Assembly (NCBI RefSeq): GCF_030161235.1
Contig: NZ_BSPW01000088.1
Coordinates: forward strand, 1 to 34,315
From: Vibrio zhanjiangensis
Lineage (GTDB): Bacteria > Pseudomonadota > Gammaproteobacteria > Enterobacterales > Vibrionaceae
Direction: 5' to 3'
DNA length: 34,315 nt
Program-made: the position numbers and the translations under genes
Part shown: positions 24,715 to 34,114 of the stretch, one piece after another
Layout of the letters: every line of letters begins with the position of its first letter
Numbering within the stretch: the stretch's first letter is position 1
Notes under the pieces: model-generated
Seen by the model: the letters and a program-made list of their open reading frames with translations, nothing else
Database searches by the model: none
What the model was told of the DNA's origin: nothing

Positions 24715-27588
24715 ATGGAAAAGACATATAACCCAACTTCAATTGAACAAGCTTTATATCAAGCTTGGGAAGAAAAAGGCTACTTCAAGCCACACGGCGA
24801 TACAACAAAAGACTCCTACAGCATAATGATCCCGCCACCAAACGTTACTGGTAGCCTACATATGGGGCATGCGTTCCAAGACACTATAATGGATACGCTT
24901 ATCCGTGCTGAGCGCATGAAAGGTAAGAATACCCTTTGGCAAGTCGGCACAGACCATGCTGGGATCGCGACACAGATGGTAGTTGAGCGCAAGATCGCAG
25001 CAGAAGAGGGCAAAACCAAGCACGATTATGGCCGTGATGCTTTCATTGATAAAATCTGGGAATGGAAAGGTCAGTCCGGTGGCAGTATCACCAAGCAACT
25101 TCGCCGCCTTGGTGCTTCTGTGGATTGGGACCGTGAACGCTTTACTATGGATGAAGGTCTGTCGAATGCCGTTCAGGAGGTCTTTGTTCGACTCTATGAA
25201 GACGATCTTATCTACCGTGGCAAACGTCTGGTTAACTGGGACCCCAAACTGCATACTGCAATCTCAGACCTTGAAGTTGAAAACAAAGATAAAAAAGGCC
25301 ACATGTGGCACTTCCGTTATCCATTAGCTGATGGCGTGAAAACGGCACAAGGCAAGGATTACATCGTCGTCGCAACGACTCGTCCTGAAACCATGCTTGG
25401 TGATACCGGTGTGGCTGTCAATCCAGACGATCCTCGTTACAAAGACCTCATTGGTAAAGACATTCTTCTTCCAATCGTTAATCGCCGTATTCCTATTGTA
25501 GGTGATGAGCATGCTGATATGGAAAAAGGTACGGGTTGTGTAAAAATCACACCGGCCCACGACTTCAATGACTATGAAGTCGGCAAGCGCCATCAACTGC
25601 CAATGATCAACATCCTAACCTTCAACGGGGATATCCGTGATTGTGCTGAAGTTTTCACTACCAATGGTGAGGCCAGTGACGTCTACTCAAGCGAACTACC
25701 GGCTAAATATCATGGTATGGAACGTTTCGCCGCCCGTAAAGCCATCGTTGCTGAATTCGAAGAGCTTGGTCTTTTAGACGAAATTAAAGATCATGATCTT
25801 ACTGTCCCCTATGGTGATCGCGGCGGTGTCGTTATCGAGCCTATGCTAACAGACCAATGGTATGTACGTACGGCTCCGCTGGCAGAAACGGCAACCAAAG
25901 CGGTTGAAGACGGAGAGATTCAATTCGTCCCTAAACAATACGAGAATATGTATTTCTCTTGGATGCGTGACATCCAAGACTGGTGTATCTCTCGCCAGCT
26001 TTGGTGGGGACATCGCATCCCAGCTTGGTATGACAATGATGGTAATGTCTACGTGGGTCGCAGTGAAGAAGAAGTTCGTGAAAAAAATAGCCTCGCGCCT
26101 GTTGTTGTGCTGCGACAAGACGATGACGTTCTCGACACTTGGTTCTCATCAGCTCTTTGGACCTTTGGCACACAAGGCTGGCCAGAAAATACTGATGATC
26201 TAAAAACATTCCATCCTTCAGACGTATTAGTCACCGGCTTTGACATCATTTTCTTCTGGGTTGCTCGCATGATCATGATGACGATGCACTTTTGTAAAGA
26301 TGACAATGGAAAGCCTCAAGTACCTTTCAAAACCGTTTACGTCACAGGCCTGATCCGTGATGAAAATGGCGACAAGATGTCTAAGTCTAAAGGGAATGTG
26401 CTTGATCCTATCGATATGATTGATGGGATCGATCTTGAGTCTCTCGTTGAAAAACGGACTGGTAATATGATGCAGCCTCAACTTGCTGCTAAAATCGAGA
26501 AAAACACACGAAAAACCTTTGAAAATGGTATTGAGCCCTATGGTACAGACGCTCTTCGTTTCACTCTAGCGGCTATGGCTTCAACGGGGCGTGACATCAA
26601 CTGGGATATGAAGCGACTAGAAGGTTACCGTAACTTCTGTAATAAGCTTTGGAACGCCAGTCGTTACGTACTGATGAATACCGAAGGTCAAGATTGCGGC
26701 TTTAGCGCAGGTGAAATTGAATACTCGCTGGCGGACAAATGGATCGAATCACAATTTGAGTTAGCAGCGAAAGAGTTCAACACACACTTAGACAACTACC
26801 GTCTAGATATGGCAGCCAATACGATTTACGAGTTCATCTGGAATCAATTCTGTGACTGGTATTTGGAACTCACTAAACCCGTGCTTTGGAAAGGCAATGA
26901 GGCTCAGCAACGTGGTACACGTCGCACTCTGATCACTGTACTTGAAAAAACACTGCGTTTAGCCCATCCCGTTATTCCGTATATTACCGAAACGATTTGG
27001 CAAAGTGTCAAACCACTGGTAGGCAATATTGAAGGTTCTAGTTCATCAGAAACCACCATCATGCTCCAAGCGCTTCCTCAGTATGAGGAAAGCAACTTTA
27101 ACCAAGAAGCGCTGGATGATATCGAGTGGGTCAAGGCATTTATCACCAGTATTCGTAACTTACGGGCAGAGTACGACATCAACCCAGGCAAGCCACTTGA
27201 AGTGATGCTAAAAGCGGCCAGTGAAAAAGATGCGGCACGTCTTGAAGCCAACAAACAAGTGCTTATTTCGCTGGCGAAGCTTGAGTCAGTTAGCCTTTTA
27301 GAATCGGGAGAAACGACCCCAGCATGTGCGACAGCACTTGTTGCCAAGTCTGAATTAATGATTCCAATGGCTGGTCTTATCGACAAAGACGCTGAACTCA
27401 CTCGTTTGGACGGAGAAATCCAAAAAACTCATGGTGAGATTAAGCGTCTTGAAGGCAAACTCGGTAACCAAGGTTTTGTCGCTAAAGCCCCAGAGGCTGT
27501 AGTGGCGAAAGAACGAGAAAAACTCGAAGGCTATAAAGAAACACTCATTAAGCTGGAAGAGCAAAAAGCGACTATCGCCGCGCTTTAG
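24715..27588 (+). CDS. valS: Valine--tRNA ligase
   Basis: Valyl-tRNA synthetase charges tRNA-Val and clears threonine errors. The 957-residue class Ia enzyme has the HIGH-type motif HMGH (residues 49-52), the editing domain with TTRPETMLGDTGVAV and GTGCVKITPAHDFNDYEVG, the KMSKS motif at 554-558, the tRNA anticodon-binding helical domain, and a C-terminal coiled-coil arm rich in Lys and Glu. The ATG at 24715 lies after GAAGAG at long spacing, so the ribosome-binding site is weak, but the N-terminus MEKTYNPTSIEQ is conserved. A 209-base gap separates it from holC. Confidence 0.98.
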   Translation: MEKTYNPTSIEQALYQAWEEKGYFKPHGDTTKDSYSIMIPPPNVTGSLHMGHAFQDTIMDTLIRAERMKGKNTLWQVGTDHAGIATQMVVERKIAAEEGKTKHDYGRDAFIDKIWEWKGQSGGSITKQLRRLGASVDWDRERFTMDEGLSNAVQEVFVRLYEDDLIYRGKRLVNWDPKLHTAISDLEVENKDKKGHMWHFRYPLADGVKTAQGKDYIVVATTRPETMLGDTGVAVNPDDPRYKDLIGKDILLPIVNRRIPIVGDEHADMEKGTGCVKITPAHDFNDYEVGKRHQLPMINILTFNGDIRDCAEVFTTNGEASDVYSSELPAKYHGMERFAARKAIVAEFEELGLLDEIKDHDLTVPYGDRGGVVIEPMLTDQWYVRTAPLAETATKAVEDGEIQFVPKQYENMYFSWMRDIQDWCISRQLWWGHRIPAWYDNDGNVYVGRSEEEVREKNSLAPVVVLRQDDDVLDTWFSSALWTFGTQGWPENTDDLKTFHPSDVLVTGFDIIFFWVARMIMMTMHFCKDDNGKPQVPFKTVYVTGLIRDENGDKMSKSKGNVLDPIDMIDGIDLESLVEKRTGNMMQPQLAAKIEKNTRKTFENGIEPYGTDALRFTLAAMASTGRDINWDMKRLEGYRNFCNKLWNASRYVLMNTEGQDCGFSAGEIEYSLADKWIESQFELAAKEFNTHLDNYRLDMAANTIYEFIWNQFCDWYLELTKPVLWKGNEAQQRGTRRTLITVLEKTLRLAHPVIPYITETIWQSVKPLVGNIEGSSSSETTIMLQALPQYEESNFNQEALDDIEWVKAFITSIRNLRAEYDINPGKPLEVMLKAASEKDAARLEANKQVLISLAKLESVSLLESGETTPACATALVAKSELMIPMAGLIDKDAELTRLDGEIQKTHGEIKRLEGKLGNQGFVAKAPEAVVAKEREKLEGYKETLIKLEEQKATIAAL

Positions 27589-27610
27589 CGCTGAACAAAA
27601 AGCCAATAAG

Positions 27611-27636
27611 AAAAGGCAGCCGATGGCTGCCTTTTT
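27611..27636. terminator. Bidirectional terminator between valS and the M48 gene
   Basis: AAAAGGCAGCC and GGCTGCCTTTTT pair around a three-base loop, giving a strong stem flanked by As on one side and Ts on the other. It can serve valS on the plus strand and the M48 peptidase gene on the minus strand; the peptidase stop codon (27635-27637) overlaps the T-run. Confidence 0.9.
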
Positions 27637-28630
27637 ACTCTTCATTTGCCGCTTGGATTCGCTGCTCAAAATCGGGGTGAGTGCTTATCCACTCCGGTAT
27701 GTCAGACGCGTTTTGCTCATCAAGCAACTTAAGTATCTGGGCCAAAGGCTGACTGGTACCATAGCGCTCCAGCATAGCGACTCTCGCGTAGGCATCTGCC
27801 TCTAACTCAGCTTCTCGCGAATGACCATTGGACAGCAAAAATACTCCCAAGCCAGCTAAGTTGTCGATAACCCCAGAGCTTTCTCCCGTCAACAACGCCA
27901 CGCCAACAGACAACAGACTTGAATGCACAAGCTTTTTTAACATGTGGTTATGATGAATATGGCCAATTTCATGCAAAATAATGCTATCGAGCTGCTGTGG
28001 GCCCTCGGCAAGTTGTACCATATCATCAAGTAGAACTATTTTACCTCCTGGTAAGGCAAACGCATTTGCCCCCATGTCTGACGCTCGAAATTCCAGTTTA
28101 ATGGAATAAGGCAGTTTTTCTAGATGGGTAAGATGCTGAGCCAATCGCTGGCGAATCTGCTGTTGTTGTTCAACGCTTAATTTACTCTCTTCCCAGCTAT
28201 TATCTAAGCCTTCTAAAATTTTATCACCCAGAGACACTGCAATATGTTCTGGGACCGCTTTTGCAACTTTATCGCTTGTCCATGGCAAAACATAGCAGTA
28301 AAAGATCAACACAGCGCAAAGGCAAACAACTGCCGAGACAATCCAAGCCAACCAGTTTGTCTCGAGTTTATCAATCCAACTGCTTTGTTTGTTTAAAACC
28401 AACCACTGATTCACGTCAGCATTTCTTTCGACAGTAAATACCCAGCCATTAGGAAAAATAAACTTTACCGGAAGCTTGCCCAGTGGCGCACTGATATCAG
28501 CGTATTGCAGATCGCAGCTAATAATATCCCCATCAACTCGCAAACTTAACTGGTTCGCTTGAGACACATCAAGCTGAGCGATATGACGCTGTGAGCTTCG
28601 CGGAGCAAAGGCTATGCCATCAAATAGCAT
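27635..28630 (-). CDS. M48-family metallopeptidase with one membrane span
   Basis: A 331-residue membrane-anchored zinc peptidase. Residues 1-85 form a beta-rich N-terminal domain, residues about 92-114 one hydrophobic span, and residues about 150-330 the M48 catalytic domain. Zinc ligands are visible: H220 and H224 in HEIGH with catalytic E221, and the ExxxD element E275-D279 in EAELEADA. The segment MGANAFALPGGKIVLLDDMV is typical of M48 enzymes such as BepA, LoiP and HtpX. No signal peptide precedes the N-terminal domain, so topology is uncertain. Its ATG shares one base with the stop of the DUF898 gene upstream, indicating translational coupling. The partner suggests a membrane quality-control role, which is inference. 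Confidence 0.88.
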   Translation of the reverse strand: MLFDGIAFAPRSSQRHIAQLDVSQANQLSLRVDGDIISCDLQYADISAPLGKLPVKFIFPNGWVFTVERNADVNQWLVLNKQSSWIDKLETNWLAWIVSAVVCLCAVLIFYCYVLPWTSDKVAKAVPEHIAVSLGDKILEGLDNSWEESKLSVEQQQQIRQRLAQHLTHLEKLPYSIKLEFRASDMGANAFALPGGKIVLLDDMVQLAEGPQQLDSIILHEIGHIHHNHMLKKLVHSSLLSVGVALLTGESSGVIDNLAGLGVFLLSNGHSREAELEADAYARVAMLERYGTSQPLAQILKLLDEQNASDIPEWISTHPDFEQRIQAANEE

Positions 28631-29802
28631 CAGCCAATACCCATACCGACATCAAATGCCTGCGCCATTTCATCAGAAATTGCTGACTTAACATTCGATG
28701 ATTGATCGCTCGCTTTCAATAGGCTCATATCACCAAATACCGCGGTATTATCTGCAATATAACGGCTTGTTCGCACCATAACCCATGGCCTTGCTAACCC
28801 TAAAGAGAAGACCTGAAGCAAGAAGTTAGAAACGACCAACCAAGTATAACCTCGCGCTGTCATACTAGAGTGAAACTGATATTCAACTCTGTCAGCTTGC
28901 TGCACTTTAGCAATCAGCTGAGAGAAAATATAGTTACGAACCCGTGTCGTTGTATACGCTGTCAACCCAATAGTAAGGACGATAGAGCCAACGTAGCTAA
29001 TAAAGAATACGCCGAATGATGATTCCCCCATTAGAGAGGTGAAATCACCACTTTGGATAGCGTCAAAATCTGCGCCTGACAGTACGGTTGAAAAAATCGC
29101 AATCATCAACACGATTGCCGCCACGATAGCAAAAGCCATTGCTTTTAAATACGTTTTAATAAAGAAACGGGTGTCTAGTTCGGCGTTGAGTTTCCATTCA
29201 CCAAATTGAAAGCCATTCGAGAAATAGGTGTGCAAACCAGCCGTAATCCATGCATAAACCATCGCCAGCACAATAAAGGAAAATAAACCGAATACAATAC
29301 CCAGCACCATTGAGGCCTTAGCTGCAAAAACCACAATCGCAAAATACAGACTGACGACAATCAATGCCGTTATTTCACGACCAAGAATCATTTTATACGC
29401 GGCTTTTAGCGGCGCATTAAAAGAAAAATGAACATTGCGATAACTGGTCATGGCCGCATCAAAGCGGGCGTTACTCCATAGAAGCCAAGGTAAGGCGATA
29501 TAAAAAAGTAGCAGTAATGCCACGCTGGCAGTGGGTGAAAATGAGTTGGCAATACCCCAGATTGATAAGGCAACCAAAGCCACTAATCGGCCTTTTAAAA
29601 TTTGCATAGGCTGCGCATGATATTCAAAGCCATCTCCGGCTAGGTGAGTATTACCATAAAAATAACATTTGGTTCTCACTTTCGCCCAAGCAGAATAGAC
29701 CCCTAATGTAACGATTGAGAGTAAGATGTTGACGATCCAAATACCGAAAAACTCCCCTCCCTTACCTTTGAATTTGATAGGGTTAGTGATGTGCTGATCC
29801 AT
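28630..29802 (-). CDS. DUF898 (YjgN-like) multi-span membrane protein
   Basis: A 390-residue inner-membrane protein resembling Escherichia coli YjgN, of unknown function. It has two internal repeats of the DUF898 type: FKGKGGEFFGIWIVNILLSI with LGVYSAWAKVRT and YFYGNTHLAGDGFEY in the first, and the similar GLARPWVMVRTSRYIADNT near the C-terminus. Six or more hydrophobic spans lie between. I start at ATG 29802 (MDQHITNPIKF), because the upstream extension begins at a TTG codon with no ribosome-binding site; GGA lies 11 bases before 29802. It is coupled to the M48 peptidase gene. Signal peptide absent. Confidence 0.83.
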   Translation of the reverse strand: MDQHITNPIKFKGKGGEFFGIWIVNILLSIVTLGVYSAWAKVRTKCYFYGNTHLAGDGFEYHAQPMQILKGRLVALVALSIWGIANSFSPTASVALLLLFYIALPWLLWSNARFDAAMTSYRNVHFSFNAPLKAAYKMILGREITALIVVSLYFAIVVFAAKASMVLGIVFGLFSFIVLAMVYAWITAGLHTYFSNGFQFGEWKLNAELDTRFFIKTYLKAMAFAIVAAIVLMIAIFSTVLSGADFDAIQSGDFTSLMGESSFGVFFISYVGSIVLTIGLTAYTTTRVRNYIFSQLIAKVQQADRVEYQFHSSMTARGYTWLVVSNFLLQVFSLGLARPWVMVRTSRYIADNTAVFGDMSLLKASDQSSNVKSAISDEMAQAFDVGMGIG

Positions 29803-30104
29803 AGGTTTAATTTCCAAAAACGGTTGTTTAAAAGATTGGGGGCACAATTTCTTACATTTTTGTCATTGCGTCTATTGATTAAATCTATCTAAACCTCACC
29901 TCTTGATATGCATCACAAATAAAACCTCGCCAAAATACACTTTTTTTACATTTGCTTGTCATCCTTCCTTTTGCCAATGACTAAAAAGTGCTTGTCGACT
30001 CATTCAGTCCAACGCAGAAAAGGCTTGAACCGAAATCGCTTTGAATGGCAATAGAAAACCAATGTCCTAATATTGTCTATAGACATCACAAATAGGCGTT
30101 CAAA
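29803..30104. other. Divergent intergenic region, DUF898 gene and solute-binding gene
   Basis: These 302 bases carry no convincing gene. They should contain the promoters of both divergent units, but I find no clear -35/-10 pair. A perfect 12-base palindrome TGTCTATAGACA lies at 30074-30085, about 20 bases before the solute-binding gene, where an operator could sit. Confidence 0.55.
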
Positions 30105-30836
30105 TTGCTACGAAAACTCATCATGACTGCCGTTTGGCTACAAGCTGTTTTGCTCTCTTTCGCCCAAGCAAATGATGTAGACAACACGGTCAAAATCGCC
30201 GTAGGAAGCTGGCCTCCGTTTATAAGTAAAGAGCTTGAAGGCTATGGCAGTGTCGCCCAAACCATCAAACACGCATTTGCGTTAGAAGGCTATGAGGTGA
30301 CATTCACGTTTTACCCTTGGGCCAGAGCCTACGAAAACGCCAAAACAGGGGAATACGACGCAACCGCGGTATGGATGTTTGATGAAGAAAGAACACAACA
30401 CTTTTATTTCAGCGAGCCCGTATCTCAAGAGCAATTTGTATTTTTTCACCACAAAGATTTAGATTTTGATTGGGCTCAGCTTGAAGATTTAAAAGGCTAT
30501 ATGCTGGGCGGGGGGCTTGGTTACAGCTATGGCGCTCAGCTCGATGAGCTTATCGAAACCGGGCAAGTCACGATCAACCGCGTCAATACTCCAAGTCAAA
30601 ATTTATTGCGCTTGTACCACAAACGCATTGATATCTTCCCTGAAGAGCGGCATATAGGTCTGTACTACCTAAAACAGCAACCCGCTGATGTACAAAGCCA
30701 AATCACTTATCATCCTACCCCTTTTTTGAGCAATAATGGCTATGTCATGTTTTCCAAACAAAGTCCTAGAGGCAAAGAGTTGTTGGCAATATTTAATCAA
30801 GGTTTACTGAAATGGCGCCAGCAGAAAAAAGAATAA
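30105..30836 (+). CDS. Periplasmic solute-binding protein (family 3 type), solitary
   Basis: A 243-residue exported protein of the amino-acid-type (family 3) solute-binding fold. Residues 1-22 form a signal peptide (MLRKLIMTAVWLQAVLLSFA, likely cut after AQA). The mature part starts with VKIAVGSWPPFI and contains TFTFYPWARAYENAKTGEYDAT and YFSEPV, which fit the ligand-binding lobes. It is short for the family and lacks permease or ATPase genes nearby, as with many vibrio 'orphan' binding proteins. The start is TTG at 30105, supported by AGG 8 bases upstream and by the positively charged residues it adds to the signal peptide; ATG 30123 has no ribosome-binding site. The ligand is unknown. Confidence 0.85.
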   Translation: MLRKLIMTAVWLQAVLLSFAQANDVDNTVKIAVGSWPPFISKELEGYGSVAQTIKHAFALEGYEVTFTFYPWARAYENAKTGEYDATAVWMFDEERTQHFYFSEPVSQEQFVFFHHKDLDFDWAQLEDLKGYMLGGGLGYSYGAQLDELIETGQVTINRVNTPSQNLLRLYHKRIDIFPEERHIGLYYLKQQPADVQSQITYHPTPFLSNNGYVMFSKQSPRGKELLAIFNQGLLKWRQQKKE

Positions 30837-31814
30837 CTACACGATTCGATTTTGTTCTCGGCCTTCGACAAAGGCAATGATATTGCTAATCAGTATCTTG
30901 GCAATCTTTGGAAATGAGGCTTCCCCTCCCCAAGCCACATGAGGTGTCAGCAGTAAATTAGGCAGGTTCATATTAGCAATAAGAGGGTTAGAGATATCCG
31001 CAGGCTCTTGAGTAAAAACATCGACCCCTGCGCCCGCAATCTCACCTTGTTTTAGCGCATCAACCAACGCTTTTTCATCAACCAATCCACCTCTTCCGGT
31101 ATTAATTAACACACAACTTGTTTTCATCGCTTGCAGTTCTTTTTTACCAATAAGATTGTGCGTCTGCTCATTGAGAGGGCAATGCAGCGTTAAAACATCC
31201 GATATGGCAATAACACGTTCAAAAGGTAAGTACCCTTCTCGGCAATTCTGTACGCCTTTTCTCTCTGCGTACACCACATTCATTGACAATGCTTTGGCCA
31301 TATCAGCACATGCCTTGCCAATAGCGCCAGCGCCTATGACACCAAACGTTGTACCTGCCACATCACGAATGGGGTGAGTAAAGAAACAAAAATGCTCACT
31401 ACGCTGCCACTCTCCTGCCGCGATATCATTGTGATAACCTTTTAAGTTGCGCTTTAGTGCGAACATCATCGCGATCACATGCTCAGGCACTGAAGGGGTC
31501 GAATACCCCTGAAGGTTACTGACTGCAATGCCTTGTTTTTGACAAATGCTCACATCAATATTATTAAACCCAGTCGCGGCGACAACAATGAGTTTTAAAT
31601 CGGGCAATTGACTTAAAATTTCTTTATCTAACACAACCTTATTGGTAATCGCAATACTGGCACCTTGCAGGCGTTCAACCACTTGATCTTTGGTTGTTTG
31701 AGCATAATCAGTCCACTGATGTTCAAACGGCAGGGGAGGATATTCCATCTGCGCTGGAAGTGTTGCTCGGTCCAAAAATACAATATTTGGGGCAAGCCTT
31801 GCTGACTGAAACAT
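30837..31814 (-). CDS. D-2-hydroxyacid dehydrogenase (glycerate/hydroxypyruvate type)
   Basis: A 325-residue NAD(P)-dependent D-isomer dehydrogenase. The dinucleotide-binding motif GAGAIG lies at 161-166, and the catalytic triad is R241 (INTGRGGLVDE), E270 (FTQEPA) and H292 (TPHVAWG). Sequence features are closest, by memory, to glycerate dehydrogenase/hydroxypyruvate reductase (HprA), but substrate cannot be fixed, so no gene symbol is given. The ATG at 31814 has AGGAG ideally placed. Its stop codon directly abuts that of the convergent solute-binding gene, with no terminator between them. rluA lies 30 bases upstream on the same strand. Confidence 0.92.
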   Translation of the reverse strand: MFQSARLAPNIVFLDRATLPAQMEYPPLPFEHQWTDYAQTTKDQVVERLQGASIAITNKVVLDKEILSQLPDLKLIVVAATGFNNIDVSICQKQGIAVSNLQGYSTPSVPEHVIAMMFALKRNLKGYHNDIAAGEWQRSEHFCFFTHPIRDVAGTTFGVIGAGAIGKACADMAKALSMNVVYAERKGVQNCREGYLPFERVIAISDVLTLHCPLNEQTHNLIGKKELQAMKTSCVLINTGRGGLVDEKALVDALKQGEIAGAGVDVFTQEPADISNPLIANMNLPNLLLTPHVAWGGEASFPKIAKILISNIIAFVEGREQNRIV

Positions 31815-31844
31815 AAACTCTCCTTTTACAGGGTTGTGGATACC

Positions 31845-32582
31845 TTATGGGCGCGGCAAGGTTTTATAATCGGGTAAATGGTCCGCGGGTGAAAAATGCG
31901 CTTGAATGATTGAGCTAGCCTGTGGATAAAAGTCGCAAGGGACAAAAATACAGCACAGTTTATTATCCTTTGGATGATAAAAGCTCAGTTCAGTGGCATG
32001 CAAGCCTAAACGCTCAAAGTTTTCGAATGCTTCTCCTTGAGCATAAAATTCATCACCGACAATAGGATACCCTAATGCTTGCATATGAACACGCAATTGA
32101 TGTGACCGTCCGGTGATAGGAAATAAACGTACCATGGTGGTACCTTGTTCGCGCTCAACCACTTCAAATTGAGTCTGAGAAGGTTTGCCATGCTCAAAAC
32201 ACACTTTTTGTCTTGGTCTGTTTGGCCAATCACAAATAAGAGGTAAATCGATCAGCCCTTGCTGTGGCTTAACTTCCCCCCAAACTCGTGCGTAATACAC
32301 TTTATGGGTAAGGCGAAACTGGAACTGCTTTTTTAGCGCTGATTCTGCTGCCTTGTTCTTGGCAAACAGCATAATACCAGATGTGCACATATCAAGACGA
32401 TGGACTGGCGCAATCTCAGGATAATGCTCAATCAGACGACTCCACATACTATCATAATGCGCTTTCTCGCGGCCAGGCACAGACAAAAGCCCAGCGGGTT
32501 TATTGACTATGACAATATCTTGGTCTTCCAATACCACCTCTATCCAAGGTGTTGTTGGGGGGCAATAGCACTGCATCGCCAT
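31845..32582 (-). CDS. rluA: Pseudouridine synthase RluA
   Basis: RluA makes pseudouridine at 23S rRNA position 746 and tRNA position 32. The 245-residue protein has the family motif HRLDMCTSG with catalytic D64 at the same position as in Escherichia coli RluA, and near-identical blocks such as LPLICDWPNRPRQKVCFEHG and ITGRSHQLRVHMQALG. The N-terminus (MAMQCYCPPTTPWIEV) also parallels RluA rather than RluC or RluD, and there is no S4 domain. It is about 25 residues longer at the C-terminus than the Escherichia coli protein. The ATG at 32582 follows AGGGTG. Confidence 0.92.
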   Translation of the reverse strand: MAMQCYCPPTTPWIEVVLEDQDIVIVNKPAGLLSVPGREKAHYDSMWSRLIEHYPEIAPVHRLDMCTSGIMLFAKNKAAESALKKQFQFRLTHKVYYARVWGEVKPQQGLIDLPLICDWPNRPRQKVCFEHGKPSQTQFEVVEREQGTTMVRLFPITGRSHQLRVHMQALGYPIVGDEFYAQGEAFENFERLGLHATELSFYHPKDNKLCCIFVPCDFYPQASSIIQAHFSPADHLPDYKTLPRP

Positions 32583-32761
32583 AAATCACCCTTATAATAT
32601 CAATAAATAAAACACTAAAAACAACCAACATTGAGACAGGTGTTGCATATTAAGGTCTTGTTTGATTTTTTCAATGCAAACACGTTTAAACCTATTAACG
32701 GAATGTGATATTCGTACGCCAATTTATTTAGACAACACAAGGTTTTAACCCAAGGAATTTT

Positions 32762-34033
32762 ATGGATACTATCTCCACACCAGAGAATCAAAGCAAATTT
32801 TCTTTGTCGCGACTGACCCGTTCACTCGGCCCAGGCATCATGATGGCAACGATTGCCATTGGAGGTTCTCATTTAGTGGCCTCAACTAAAGCTGGCGCCA
32901 TCTACGGCTGGCAACTGGTTGGCTTAATTCTACTGGTAAACCTGCTAAAATACCCTTTTTTTCGTGCCAGTGTCCAATATACCGTCGGTACAGGTGAGAC
33001 CATTGTTGAAGGCTACGCCAAGCTGGGTCATGCCTATGTGTGGCTCTTTAGTGGCCTATGTGTAATCGCTGGCATTATCAATACTGCCGCCCTACTTCTC
33101 TTTAGTGCCAGTTTATTGGCTTATTTTGTTCCTCTTGAGCTTCCAATAACCGTGTTGTGTGTTGCGGTTTTAGCCGCATGTATTTTAATTTTGCTTTTGG
33201 GCCATTACAAAGCGCTCAATGCTGTTTCCAAAGCAATTATGTTTCTGCTATCGGTTACGACAATTGCAGCAATGCTCGTTGCAGCGAACAACCCCGTCGA
33301 AGTATCCCCCACCTTCATAGAACCTTCGCCTTGGTCAATTGCTGCAATTGGGTTTTTAGTTATCACTATGGGCTGGATGCCTACGGGTATTGAAGTATCA
33401 AATATGACATCAATATGGTTGAAGAGTCAGCAGCGCCAAAATAAAGTTACCGCTCAATCGGCTCTGTTTGATTTTAATGTCGGCTATATAGCTACCGCGC
33501 TATTGGCGATTGTCTTTCTTGCACTTGGGACGTTAGTGCTGCATGGAACAAATACTGAATTTTCACAATCAGGCGTAGGCTTTACCCATCAATTGGTTAG
33601 TTTATATACCTCAACCATTGGTGAGTGGTCACGCTACCTAATTGCAACTGTCGCTTTCCTATGTATCTTTGGTAGCACAATCACAGCAATTGATGGCTAT
33701 GCACGTACTATTTCTGAATCACAGCGGTTGTTGCAAGACAAAACAGAAATCAAGCCCAAAGTAACCATCCTATGGACGATGGCTATTTCACTAGGAGCGC
33801 TCGCTATTATCTTTTTTTGGGCCTCAACATTACTACCTATGCTCGACTTCGCCATGACTCTAGCATTTATTACTACACCATTTTTTGCCCTACTTAACTT
33901 TGTTCTTGTATCAAAAACGGACTTACCTAAAGCTCTGGCTTTAAGCAAACCGATGAAATGGCTGTCGATAATAGGGCTTGTCTATTTATTCGGCTTTTTA
34001 GCTGTATTTTTCTGGTGGAAATGGTTGCTATAA
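32762..34033 (+). CDS. Divergent Nramp-related transporter lacking the DPGN motif
   Basis: A 423-residue protein with about 11 hydrophobic spans and the LeuT-like Nramp layout. The first span begins GPGIMM and continues into AGAIYGWQLVGLILLVNLLK, which lines up well with Nramp span 1-2. However, the metal-binding DPGN of canonical Nramps is replaced by GGSH (residues 34-37), and the span-6 MPH becomes MPT (in GWMPTGIEVSN). It is therefore unlikely to bind Mn2+ or Fe2+ in the standard way; another ion, a proton-coupled solute or a non-transporting role is possible. AAGGA lies 5 bases before the ATG. A terminator follows. No metal-responsive site is recognisable upstream. Confidence 0.82.
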   Translation: MDTISTPENQSKFSLSRLTRSLGPGIMMATIAIGGSHLVASTKAGAIYGWQLVGLILLVNLLKYPFFRASVQYTVGTGETIVEGYAKLGHAYVWLFSGLCVIAGIINTAALLLFSASLLAYFVPLELPITVLCVAVLAACILILLLGHYKALNAVSKAIMFLLSVTTIAAMLVAANNPVEVSPTFIEPSPWSIAAIGFLVITMGWMPTGIEVSNMTSIWLKSQQRQNKVTAQSALFDFNVGYIATALLAIVFLALGTLVLHGTNTEFSQSGVGFTHQLVSLYTSTIGEWSRYLIATVAFLCIFGSTITAIDGYARTISESQRLLQDKTEIKPKVTILWTMAISLGALAIIFFWASTLLPMLDFAMTLAFITTPFFALLNFVLVSKTDLPKALALSKPMKWLSIIGLVYLFGFLAVFFWWKWLL

Positions 34034-34114
34034 ACTCAAGCGAAAATATTACACCATTAATTTGAGCGCGCAGTGACTAGGCACAGCTTAGCGGCCGTTA
34101 TCTCAAATGGCGCT

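Noticed and set aside
24614..24826. 70-codon frame (MAHDLTSTGGIW...) upstream of and overlapping valS
   Set aside because: It runs about 110 bases into valS in another frame, lacks a convincing ribosome-binding site, and shows no recognisable domain or run of valine codons that would suggest a leader peptide.
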